In this document: one piece after another, positions 1-5,821 of the stretch | How positions within the stretch are numbered: the first letter of the stretch is position 1 | Layout: each line of letters begins with the position of its first letter | Source: Myxococcales bacterium | GTDB taxonomy: Bacteria; Myxococcota; Myxococcia; Myxococcales; Myxococcaceae | Assembly (NCBI GenBank): GCA_003153055.1 | Contig: PMBV01000331.1 | Location: 3,999 to 10,870 of the forward strand | DNA: 6,872 bases | Direction: 5' to 3' | Position numbers and translations under genes: made by a program | The notes under the pieces: model-generated | What the model was told of the DNA's origin: nothing | The model's database searches: none | The model's input: the letters and a program-made list of their open reading frames with translations, nothing else

Positions 1-228
1 GCCATCGCGCGGGCGCTGGTGAACGAGCCCAAGCTCCTCTTGGCCGACGAGCCGACCGGCGCGCTCGACCAGCGCACCGGCTCCGAGATCATCGGGGTGT
101 TCGACCAGCTCAACCGCGAGGGCGTCACCATCGTCGTCGTCACGCACGACCCCGGCGTCGCCCAGCGCACCCGGCGAAAGGTGCACATCGTCGACGGGGA
201 GATTCGGTCCGACGAGGTGCTGCGATGA
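1..228 (+). CDS. ABC transporter ATP-binding protein, C-terminal part (MacB/LolD type)
   Basis: This is the C-terminal 75 codons of an ABC ATPase; the gene runs in from before the window, and reading frame 1 is open from base 1. Visible are the helix after the signature motif ([10 protein letters not shown], residues 1-10), Walker B with the catalytic glutamate (LLLADEP, residues 12-18), the D-loop (GALD, 20-23) and the switch histidine in VVTHD (H49). Walker A and the LSGGQ-type signature lie outside. The text matches the MacB/LolD/FtsE group of ATPases, which drive FtsX-fold permeases in the inner membrane for export of peptides, drugs or lipoproteins. The stop overlaps the permease start by 4 bases (ATGA), so the two are translationally coupled subunits of one transporter. 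The family is certain; the substrate is unknown. Confidence 0.95.
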   Translation, partial: AIARALVNEPKLLLADEPTGALDQRTGSEIIGVFDQLNREGVTIVVVTHDPGVAQRTRRKVHIVDGEIRSDEVLR

Positions 229-1433
229 ACTTCGCCGAGCTCTTCCTGACGGCCATCGACACCATCCGCGCGTCGAAGCTCAGGGCCTTCCTCACGACGC
301 TGGGGGTGATCATCGGCGTCCTGGCGGTCATCCTCCTCATCGCCCTGGGAGAGGGCGTGCGCCAGTACATCTCAGACACGTTCGCCTCGATGGGCTCGAA
401 CGTGCTGCAGATCACCCCGGGCAAGCGAGACACCAAGGGGGGCATGGCGATGCCCATGAGCGGGGCGGCGCACAAGCTCACGCTGGAAGATGAGCAGGCG
501 CTGGCCCGCCGTGTCTACACCGTGGACGGGGTCAGCGGCATCGTCCAGGGCGCGGCGACGTTGCGGTACGAGTCACGGCGGCGCGACGCGATGGCGCTCG
601 GGGTGGGCGATCGCTTCGCCGAGATGCGGAACATGCGCGTCGACGCCGGCCGGTTCTTCACCGCCGACGACCTGAGCTCGCGCCGGCGGTACACGGTCAT
701 CGGCCGCACCATCCAGCAGGAGCTGTTCGGCGAAGAGAACCCGCTGGGGAAGACGCTCAAGGTGAACGACACGGAGTTCCGGGTGGTGGGGATCCTCGAG
801 CACAAGGGGAACTCGTTGGGCATGGACCTCGACGATCTCGTGCTCTTGCCCGCCACGAGCGCGCTCGACGTCTACGGGCTCCAGGGCTTCAGTTCCTTGA
901 TGGTGCGGGCCCGCGACGCGGCCAACACCCAGGCGGCCATCGACGACGTGACCGAGGTGCTCAAGCGGCGCCACAACAACCAGGTCGACTTCACCGTCGT
1001 GTCACAGGACGATCTCCTCGCCACCGTCAACTCGATCATGGGCATGATGACGAGCGTGCTGGTGGCCATCGCGTCCATCGCGCTCCTGGTGGGAGGCATC
1101 GGCATCGCCAACATCATGCTCGTCTCGGTGCGCGAGCGGACGCGGGAGATCGGCGTGCGCCGCGCGGTGGGCGCCACCGCCAACACCATCTTGCTGCAGT
1201 TCCTGGTGGAGGCGGTCGTCATCTCGTCGCTCGGGGGGCTGATCGGTCTCGGCCTGGGTGCGGGCATCATCGGACTCGCGCGACTGGCGATCCCCGGCCT
1301 GCCTGTTCAGCTGTCGCCGTGGATCGTCTTCACGGCCATCGGCTTCTCCGCGATGGTGGGTGTCGTCTCCGGGGTGATGCCAGCTCGCAGCGCCGCCAAG
1401 TTGGACCCGGTCGAGGCGCTTCGGTACGAGTAG
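225..1433 (+). CDS. MacB-like ABC transporter permease (FtsX domain)
   Basis: This 402-residue inner-membrane permease partners with the ATPase just upstream. The layout is the MacB type: a first transmembrane helix near residues 22-43, a large periplasmic MacB_PCD-like domain at about 45-265, and a C-terminal FtsX domain with three helices near 272-299, 323-350 and 366-386. The conserved cytoplasmic loop [18 protein letters not shown] (301-318) and the terminal [17 protein letters not shown] signature (386-402) are clear. The length matches stand-alone MacB permeases; E. coli MacB is instead fused to its ATPase. The start is fixed by GAGGTG at 214-219, five bases before the ATG and inside the ATPase gene. 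Such systems use mechanotransmission to move substrates from the periplasm through an outer-membrane channel. No adaptor (MacA-like) gene is visible here; it may lie upstream. The substrate cannot be told. Confidence 0.95.
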   Translation: MNFAELFLTAIDTIRASKLRAFLTTLGVIIGVLAVILLIALGEGVRQYISDTFASMGSNVLQITPGKRDTKGGMAMPMSGAAHKLTLEDEQALARRVYTVDGVSGIVQGAATLRYESRRRDAMALGVGDRFAEMRNMRVDAGRFFTADDLSSRRRYTVIGRTIQQELFGEENPLGKTLKVNDTEFRVVGILEHKGNSLGMDLDDLVLLPATSALDVYGLQGFSSLMVRARDAANTQAAIDDVTEVLKRRHNNQVDFTVVSQDDLLATVNSIMGMMTSVLVAIASIALLVGGIGIANIMLVSVRERTREIGVRRAVGATANTILLQFLVEAVVISSLGGLIGLGLGAGIIGLARLAIPGLPVQLSPWIVFTAIGFSAMVGVVSGVMPARSAAKLDPVEALRYE

Positions 1434-1450
1434 AGCCGCCCGTGGCCGTG

Positions 1451-1465
1451 GGCCTCTTGTAGGCC
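1451..1465 (+). terminator. Small hairpin after the permease gene (possible weak terminator)
   Basis: GGCCT and AGGCC form a perfect 5-bp stem around a 5-base loop, 17 bases after the permease stop and before the Nudix gene. No T-run follows (AAAGTCTCC instead), so intrinsic termination is doubtful. It may be chance in GC-rich DNA. Confidence 0.25.
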
Positions 1466-1497
1466 AAAGTCTCCACGACATCGAGTAGAAGGTCCGC

Positions 1498-1959
1498 GTG
1501 CGCATTCCCCAAGGCGTGTGGGGCCTCGTCAAAGAAGTCGCTCGCCACGTGCTACGCCGGCCCGTCGTCGGGCTGGTCGCGGTGGCCTTCGTGCCTGACG
1601 GCCGGCTCCTGCTCATCCGCCGCGGAGACACCGGCCAGTGGGCGCTCCCCGGCGGGACGCTCGAGTGGGGTGAGCAGCTCCGCGCTTCGCTGCCCCGAGA
1701 GCTCGAGGAAGAGGCGGGGGTCAAGCTCCTCGAGGCCGGCGCGCTGCTCGGCGTGTACTCGGACCCCGCGAGGGACCCACGCTTCCACGCCGTGACGCTG
1801 GTGGTGGGCGCGAGGGTGTCGCTCCCCTCTCAGCCGCCGATGAACCCCCTCGAGATCCTCGAGGTCGGGCTCTTCGACTTGAGCCAGCTGCCACCGCTCT
1901 CGCACCGCATGTCGGACATGCTCGAGCGGGCGCTCAAGGGCGAAGTGCACTGGGAATAG
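1498..1959 (+). CDS. Nudix hydrolase
   Basis: This 153-residue protein has a perfect Nudix box at residues 53-75: G53, then five residues to E59, seven residues to R67, then RELEEEAGV. This is the GX5EX7REUXEEXGU loop that binds the divalent metal and cleaves nucleoside diphosphates linked to another moiety. Before it come the usual strand segments (VVGLVAVAFVPDGRLLLIRR, about 23-42) and WALPGG (48-53). The substrate cannot be read from the sequence; candidates are oxidised or non-canonical nucleotides, NDP-sugars or a dinucleotide. A short N-terminal extension, residues 1-22, is basic and amphipathic. The start is GTG at 1498, with AAGG at 1489-1492 as a modest ribosome site; a downstream start would cut into the fold. 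It is probably the first gene of a run with the next two small genes, 40 and 21 bases apart. Confidence 0.93.
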   Translation: MRIPQGVWGLVKEVARHVLRRPVVGLVAVAFVPDGRLLLIRRGDTGQWALPGGTLEWGEQLRASLPRELEEEAGVKLLEAGALLGVYSDPARDPRFHAVTLVVGARVSLPSQPPMNPLEILEVGLFDLSQLPPLSHRMSDMLERALKGEVHWE

Positions 1960-1999
1960 CGTTGCGCCCGGCCCGCCGGGGTGCTGCACTCACGCTTGA

Positions 2000-2227
2000 A
2001 TGGCGAAGACGAAGACGCTGAGGGAGAAGCTCTTCGGAGCGGCGGTTCTCAAGCTGTCGTTCCTGCTCCGCGGGGCCGATGATTCCCCGGCGTTCCGCGC
2101 GGTCTACCCCGGCGTCCTGAGGGACCTGGGGGTGTCCGACGCCGAGGTCGACACCTTCATCAAGGAGAATCGCGAGGCGGTCGAGAAGTCCGCCCGCGGC
2201 GCTGGACCCGCCGAAGACGCCGAGTAG
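2000..2227 (+). CDS. Hypothetical protein, 75 residues
   Basis: I do not recognise the family. The protein is small, charged and probably helical: a basic N-terminus (MAKTKTLREK), a short apolar stretch (LFGAAVLKLSFLL, 11-23) too short and interrupted for a membrane span, a middle part with PGVLRDLGVSDAEVDTFIKE (37-56) that reads like a helix-turn-helix-shaped helical pair, and an acidic, Ala/Gly-rich tail. An in-frame TGA lies directly before the ATG, so 2000 is the most upstream possible start. No good Shine-Dalgarno sequence precedes it, which suggests weak or coupled translation from the Nudix gene. Codon use is like its neighbours and the ORF fits neatly between two genes on the same strand, which supports it being real. 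Confidence 0.65.
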   Translation: MAKTKTLREKLFGAAVLKLSFLLRGADDSPAFRAVYPGVLRDLGVSDAEVDTFIKENREAVEKSARGAGPAEDAE

Positions 2228-2248
2228 CGCCTCTGGTAGAACCGCCCC

Positions 2249-2569
2249 ATGCCGTCAGAGCGCGAGGCCAGGTTCCTCACCATGGTGAGCGAGTTTCCCG
2301 ATTCGGCGATGGGCCACTTCTCGTTGGGCCGGCTGTACATCGACGAGAAGCGGTGGGGCGAAGCGGTCGACGCCCTCGGCTCGGCGGTGCGGCTCGATCC
2401 CACCTACGCTGCGGCCCTCGTCGCCCTGGGTGACGCGCACGCCGCCCTCGGCCAGAAGGACGCCGCTCGCGATGCCTGGCGGCGCGCCATCGAGACCCCG
2501 CTCGGCCGGAAGGACCTGAGCCTGCAGAGCGATCTCGAGCAGCGCCTGCGCGATCTCGACGACTTCTGA
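2249..2569 (+). CDS. Small tetratricopeptide repeat (TPR) protein
   Basis: This 106-residue protein is made almost entirely of two TPR units. Repeat 1 is at about residues 20-53 (GHFSLGRLYIDEKRWGEAVD, then ALGSAVRLDP) and repeat 2 at about 54-87 (ALVALGDAHAALGQKDAARD, then AWRRAIETP). The W/L-G-Y/H-A-A-P pattern of the family is well kept. An acidic C-terminal helix with QSDLEQRLRDLDDF closes the domain. It has no signal peptide and no catalytic domain, so it is probably a cytoplasmic protein-interaction module; its partner is unknown. The ATG at 2249 has little ribosome site. An in-frame ATG at 2282 (residue 12), with AGG upstream, is an alternative start that keeps both repeats. The gene lies 21 bases after the 75-residue gene, probably in the same transcript, and ends 14 bases from the convergent lipoprotein gene. 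Confidence 0.88.
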   Translation: MPSEREARFLTMVSEFPDSAMGHFSLGRLYIDEKRWGEAVDALGSAVRLDPTYAAALVALGDAHAALGQKDAARDAWRRAIETPLGRKDLSLQSDLEQRLRDLDDF

Positions 2570-2583
2570 CTGAATCTGAATTT

Positions 2584-3108
2584 TTAGAAGGCCGCCAAGA
2601 GCGCGAAGGCGAACTGCGGCCACGGGGGGTTCTCGAGGCCCGCCTCCCCACGGAGCTCGAGCTCGTGGAGCGGTCCGTACGCTGTGCCGCCCGGCGTGAT
2701 GATGCGTCCGGGCAGCGTCTTGCTGACCGAGGCCGTGCGTACCATCACCTGCTCGGAGTCGATCTCGAAGCGGGCGATCTTCCCGATGAACTGCCCGGTG
2801 ATGACGATGTGCCCCTTCCGCGTCTCTTCCCGTGTCATCATGATGTCCACGCCTCGAATGTGCGTGTCGGTGACGCTGACGTCCACCGGGTGATCCTGCA
2901 CCGTTCCGCCCCAGCTGCCGTCGGTGCGCTTGGCGAGGTTGCAGTTGGGCGCCCGGACCCGCGTCGCGTCGAAGCTGACGCTCCGCTCTCGCCACACCAC
3001 CCCTCCAGCGGGCTTGAACTCGGTGTTGAGCGCCTCGGGGACGACTTGAGGCAGCGTGCACCCGGCCAGGGCGATGGTGACGGAGGCGGACAGTAGCGCA
3101 AGACGCAT
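2584..3108 (-). CDS. Putative lipoprotein of unknown function
   Basis: This 174-residue protein has a type II signal peptide: MRLALLSASVTIALAGC, with lipobox LAGC and the lipidated cysteine at C17. It would be anchored to the inner or outer membrane facing the periplasm. Residue 18 is Thr, not Asp, which by the E. coli rule would permit outer-membrane sorting; whether that rule holds here is unknown. The mature part is beta-rich, with strand-like alternation such as GHIVITGQFIGKIARFEIDS and many charged/Thr residues. It has only one further Cys (about residue 56) and no motif I can name. The start is set by GAGGAG five bases before the ATG, and it is the only frame here with a coherent export signal. 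The gene lies 59 bases downstream of the ferritin-like gene on the same strand, so cotranscription is possible. Confidence 0.85.
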   Translation of the reverse strand: MRLALLSASVTIALAGCTLPQVVPEALNTEFKPAGGVVWRERSVSFDATRVRAPNCNLAKRTDGSWGGTVQDHPVDVSVTDTHIRGVDIMMTREETRKGHIVITGQFIGKIARFEIDSEQVMVRTASVSKTLPGRIITPGGTAYGPLHELELRGEAGLENPPWPQFAFALLAAF

Positions 3109-3113
3109 CGGGG

Positions 3114-3119
3114 CTCCTC
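3114..3119 (-). promoter_or_regulatory. Ribosome binding site of the lipoprotein gene
   Basis: On the minus strand GAGGAG lies five bases before the ATG at 3108. It supports the start that yields the lipoprotein signal peptide. Confidence 0.7.
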
Positions 3120-3148
3120 GTGGTTCGTGGTGCGCCCCGACTGTACAC

Positions 3149-3162
3149 TGGCCCGCTGGCCA
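3149..3162 (-). terminator. Hairpin just after the ferritin-like gene (weak terminator candidate)
   Basis: TGGCC and GGCCA pair as a 5-bp stem around a 4-base loop, starting five bases beyond the ferritin-like stop codon. No T-run follows on the minus strand. Termination between the two minus-strand genes is therefore possible but unproven. Confidence 0.25.
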
Positions 3163-3167
3163 CTGCC

Positions 3168-3812
3168 TCAGGTCTTGATGCCCAGCTTCTCGAGCTCCTG
3201 ACGCAACAGCCCGATGCGCCGCGGCACCGACACCTGGTGGTTCTCCGCGTGCCGCATCATCTGTCGCAAGAGGCCCACCTCGGGCTCCGCCACCTGCTTG
3301 AGCAGCTTGCCGAAGATGAGGTTCACCTCGCCCAGCTCGAGCGCCTCGCTCGTCTTGAGCGCCTCATCCAGCGTCATCGTGGGGACGCGCCGCTGGACCC
3401 CACGCATCTCCTTCATCACCGCCTGAACCTCGGCGTCCCGCACCGAAGGCACGTACTGGACGTCAGGGCTCATTCGCACCGAGTACAGGCAGATGTTCAT
3501 CAGCCGGGCGTGCTCCGCCTCTTCTTCCTGGAGCTCCTTGAACAGCCGGTGGGCCGGCAGGACGTCGGCGAACCGCTCGGCCATCTGCTGGTAAATCTTC
3601 GCCGCGCGCAGCTCGAACAGCGCCGAGAGCCGGTAGCTCTGCCCCAGCGGGCCGGGCATCGCCAGCCGGTTCTCCGAGAACGTCGACTCGACCCGCTCCA
3701 GCACCGTTCGCCGCCTGTTGACCAGCGTTCCGAGGAAGACATTCCACCCATACAGCTGGCTGATCTCTACAGGGTGGGCAAGGCAGTATTCTCTGCTCAG
3801 CACTGACGCCAT
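3168..3812 (-). CDS. Ferritin-like / rubrerythrin-type four-helix protein
   Basis: This 214-residue, mostly helical protein has features of the ferritin-like diiron superfamily. Helix 1 carries E67 in FELRAAKIYQQMAERF (66-81). Helix 2 carries an ExxH pair, E98 and H101, in LQEEEAEHARLM (94-105). Helix 3 has E159/E162 in ALELGEVNLIFGKL (157-170). Helix 4 has HAENH (188-192). Rubrerythrins and relatives bind two irons through E...ExxH...E...ExxH and handle peroxide or iron. Here the last motif is not a clean ExxH, so metal binding may be altered. There is no rubredoxin CxxC domain. A long insert of about 40 residues lies between helices 2 and 3. No signal peptide is seen, so it is probably cytoplasmic. 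GAGGTG sits four bases before the ATG. The fold assignment is a judgement from motif order and spacing. Confidence 0.65.
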   Translation of the reverse strand: MASVLSREYCLAHPVEISQLYGWNVFLGTLVNRRRTVLERVESTFSENRLAMPGPLGQSYRLSALFELRAAKIYQQMAERFADVLPAHRLFKELQEEEAEHARLMNICLYSVRMSPDVQYVPSVRDAEVQAVMKEMRGVQRRVPTMTLDEALKTSEALELGEVNLIFGKLLKQVAEPEVGLLRQMMRHAENHQVSVPRRIGLLRQELEKLGIKT

Positions 3813-3816
3813 ATGG

Positions 3817-3822
3817 CACCTC
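3817..3822 (-). promoter_or_regulatory. Ribosome binding site of the ferritin-like gene
   Basis: GAGGTG on the minus strand, four bases before the ATG at 3812, fixes the start of the ferritin-like protein. Confidence 0.65.
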
Positions 3823-3938
3823 GGTCTCCGCGTTTCCTCGGCCGGCAGCGCCTCGGGTCAGACGAGAGATTGGGATGAGCCCCCCGGGGCTGAATATTGG
3901 GTAACCCTGACATGAGCCGTGCGCCAGGCGGTCTGCTT

Positions 3939-3950
3939 GACCGGCCGGTC
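3939..3950. repeat. 12-base perfect palindrome GACCGGCCGGTC
   Basis: A perfect palindrome lies in the 161-base gap between the end of the oxidoreductase gene and the start of the ferritin-like gene. It could be an operator half-site pair or part of a stem. One such palindrome in GC-rich DNA can be chance. A second small inverted repeat (AGCCC/GGGCT, 3878-3891) lies in the same gap. Confidence 0.3.
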
Positions 3951-3973
3951 GTCGGCGTCGCCCTTGGTGCGCG

Positions 3974-4966
3974 TCAATCTCGCGAGGCGGCTCGGCGGTA
4001 GAGGGTGTCCACCACTTGCATGGCGGCCTCCGCTTCCCTGAGGCCTGGCTCGGGGGTACGACCTTCGGCGAGGTCGCGCACAAAGGCCTCCATCTCCAGA
4101 CGCCACGAGTCGTCGCCGCGTGGGTACTCGGAGATGACGGTCTCGGGCGGCCCCATCTCGGGGCGCATGGTGTAGCAGGCGAGGCGCTCGACGCCGTAGC
4201 TGCCTCCCAGGCCCTCGAGGTGCAGCTTGGCGCGGCGGCCGTAGATCTCGAGCGAGAACAGGTTCTTCCACTCGGTGCAGCTGACGTGGAGCCAGGCCGT
4301 CTGGCCCCTCGCGGTCTCAAGGCTCACGAAGGCGTTGTCCTCGACCGGCATGTCCCAGAACGAGGTGGTGACGTGGCCTTCCACTCGCGTGAAGGGGCCC
4401 AGGAAGACACCCGCGAGGTCCACGAGGTGCACGCCGAGATCGATGAGCACGCCGCCCCCCGAGCGGGCCACGTCGGCGCGCCACTCCTTGTCGTAACCGA
4501 CCCGGCCCCCATGGCCGTAGCGACCCCGGACGAACATCAACTCGCCCAGCGCCCCCGAGCGGAGGAGCCGCTGGGCCTCGAGCAGGGCAGGGTGGTACCG
4601 GTGGTTGAAGCCGACCCGCACCTTGACGCCCGTCTGTTGCTCGACGCGCCTCAAGTCGCGCACCTCGGCGAGCGAGAGGCCGGCGGGCTTCTCAACCAAG
4701 ACGTGACGGCCGGCGAGCATCGCCTGCTTGGTCAGCGGCGCGAGCGCGCTGTGTACGGTGGAGATGACCACCACCTCGACGCCGCGGTTCACGAGGACCT
4801 CCTCGTAGCTCTTCGCCACCTCCGCGCCGGCGAGCGTCGCGGCCAGCGCCTCGGCGGCCTGGACCTTCACGTCGAACACCGCCTTCACGGCGCCCGCGGG
4901 CAGCTGGGCCGCGCGCTTCGTGCCGATGAGGCCACAGCCGACGATGGCGAAGCCCGGCGACGTCAT
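3974..4966 (-). CDS. Gfo/Idh/MocA family oxidoreductase
   Basis: This 330-residue NAD(P)-dependent dehydrogenase is of the glucose-fructose oxidoreductase / inositol dehydrogenase family. The N-terminal Rossmann fold shows FAIVGCGLIG with GxGxxG at 10-15, followed by the hallmark EKP at 92-94 (HVLVEKPAG), whose Lys93 is the usual catalytic or substrate-binding lysine. The C-terminal alpha/beta domain has GFNHRYHP (119-126) and GGGVLIDLGVHLVDL (170-184), with D176 and H180 as the family's conserved active-site pair. The length is typical. These enzymes oxidise or reduce hydroxyls of sugars, NDP-sugars or cyclitols; the exact substrate is not readable. I chose the ATG at 4966, although the frame stays open upstream, because an AGGAGGA lies seven bases before it, it begins just ahead of the Rossmann strand, and it overlaps the dehydrogenase stop by ATGA. 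It is the second gene of a two-gene operon. Confidence 0.93.
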   Translation of the reverse strand: MTSPGFAIVGCGLIGTKRAAQLPAGAVKAVFDVKVQAAEALAATLAGAEVAKSYEEVLVNRGVEVVVISTVHSALAPLTKQAMLAGRHVLVEKPAGLSLAEVRDLRRVEQQTGVKVRVGFNHRYHPALLEAQRLLRSGALGELMFVRGRYGHGGRVGYDKEWRADVARSGGGVLIDLGVHLVDLAGVFLGPFTRVEGHVTTSFWDMPVEDNAFVSLETARGQTAWLHVSCTEWKNLFSLEIYGRRAKLHLEGLGGSYGVERLACYTMRPEMGPPETVISEYPRGDDSWRLEMEAFVRDLAEGRTPEPGLREAEAAMQVVDTLYRRAASRD

Positions 4967-5721
4967 TCGACGATCCTCCTCAGCTTCCCGAAGTCTCTCT
5001 TCTCGGCGAGCTCGGCGAGGCGAGCTGGCTCGTCCCACGGGTCCCACTGGGCGGCGAGGAGGCGGCCCGACAGACCGTTCGACGCCTCGCTGAGCAGGTA
5101 GCGGACGAGGCCGACGATCTTCTCGAGCGAGCCGCCGTTCCCCCGCTTCACCTCGAGGGCCGATCGGTACTCGGCCTCGCCGACGCGTGACGGGCCCAGC
5201 GCCACGAGCTCGTCGATGAGCCGCGTGTCGACGCGGCCGGGGGCGATGCCGTAGATGTCGATGGGGCGGCCGCTCCACTCGTCGGCCAGCACCTCGACCA
5301 GGCGGACGATGCCCGTCTTCGCCACCGCGTAGGCGCTGAAGAAGGGGCGCGACCCCGTGGCGCCTCCGCCCGAGAAGCAGAGGACCTTCCTCCGCCCCAC
5401 CCCAGCCTCGAGGAGCGGGAAGAAGGCGTGGATCGCCCGGAAGGTGCCGACGAGGTTCAGCTCCATCGATTGGATCCACAGCTCCGGGTCCGCCTCCATC
5501 GCGTCGCCGATGACGCCATGCGCGCCGGCGCAGCAGATGAGGGCGTCGATGCCCGGCCACCGCGCGCGCACCCGGGTCACGGCCTGCGCGAGCTCGTCAC
5601 CCCGGGTTACGTCGCAGCCGGTCTCTCGCGAGAGGCCCATCACCTCGCTGCCGTCGCGCTCAAGTCGATCGGCCAGGTGCCGGCCGATGCCCGAGGACGC
5701 ACCCGTCATCACGACCCTCAT
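4963..5721 (-). CDS. Short-chain dehydrogenase/reductase (SDR)
   Basis: This 252-residue NAD(P)-dependent oxidoreductase is of the classical SDR type. The cofactor motif TGASSGIG is at 6-13. CCAGA at 63-67 stands where NNAG is usual, N89 is the structural/catalytic Asn, YxxxK is Y131/K135 (SAYAVAK), and the PG motif is IAPGRVDT (159-166). The residues before Tyr read FSGGGATGSRPFFSAY, so the nearest candidate serine, S117, is 14 rather than the usual 13 residues before the Tyr. I recall the SGGGAT...FSAY variant in SDRs of surface-sugar clusters, but this is from memory. The tail after about 225 (WDPWDEPARLAELAEKRDFGKLRRIVE) is a charged extension. It is the first gene of an operon with the Gfo/Idh/MocA enzyme, consistent with two redox steps on a sugar or related polyol. 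The ribosome site before the ATG is weak. Confidence 0.93.
   Translation of the reverse strand: MRVVMTGASSGIGRHLADRLERDGSEVMGLSRETGCDVTRGDELAQAVTRVRARWPGIDALICCAGAHGVIGDAMEADPELWIQSMELNLVGTFRAIHAFFPLLEAGVGRRKVLCFSGGGATGSRPFFSAYAVAKTGIVRLVEVLADEWSGRPIDIYGIAPGRVDTRLIDELVALGPSRVGEAEYRSALEVKRGNGGSLEKIVGLVRYLLSEASNGLSGRLLAAQWDPWDEPARLAELAEKRDFGKLRRIVE
4974..4980 (-). promoter_or_regulatory. Strong Shine-Dalgarno of the Gfo/Idh/MocA gene
   Basis: AGGAGGA on the minus strand lies seven bases before the ATG at 4966 and inside the 3' end of the dehydrogenase gene. It decides the start of the oxidoreductase against a much longer open frame upstream. Confidence 0.8.
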
Positions 5722-5821
5722 GCGCTGCGCTTCAGCATGAAAAGGCCAGAGTGTCGAACAGGTTGCTCGAGTCGATCACCTGACACGCGCAATCGGAGCA
5801 GGCGGCCGGAGTACACCAGGC

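Noticed and set aside
1002..1724. Minus-strand 240-codon ORF across the permease end and the Nudix gene
   Set aside because: Shadow of two real genes; His/Arg/Asp-rich repeats come from the antisense of hydrophobic GC-rich codons.
2255..3163. Minus-strand 302-codon ORF spanning the TPR and lipoprotein genes
   Set aside because: It covers two well-supported genes in other frames and shows no domain; low-complexity Arg/His/Gly-rich text.
3813..3973. Possible small RNA or mobile-element scar in the gap with a palindrome and a small inverted repeat
   Set aside because: Only one 12-base palindrome and a 5-bp stem are present, with no direct repeats, promoter pair or T-run terminator to support an RNA gene or insertion scar.
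4016..5101. Long plus-strand ORF of 361 codons opposite the oxidoreductase genes
   Set aside because: It is antisense to two clear enzymes; the composition (Leu, Arg, His, Glu-rich without motifs) is that of a GC-rich shadow frame.
4967..5560. N-terminal extension of the Gfo/Idh/MocA frame to 528 residues
   Set aside because: The extension is the SDR gene read in another frame, rich in Arg/Pro/Gly, while the ATG at 4966 has a strong ribosome site and starts right before the Rossmann strand.
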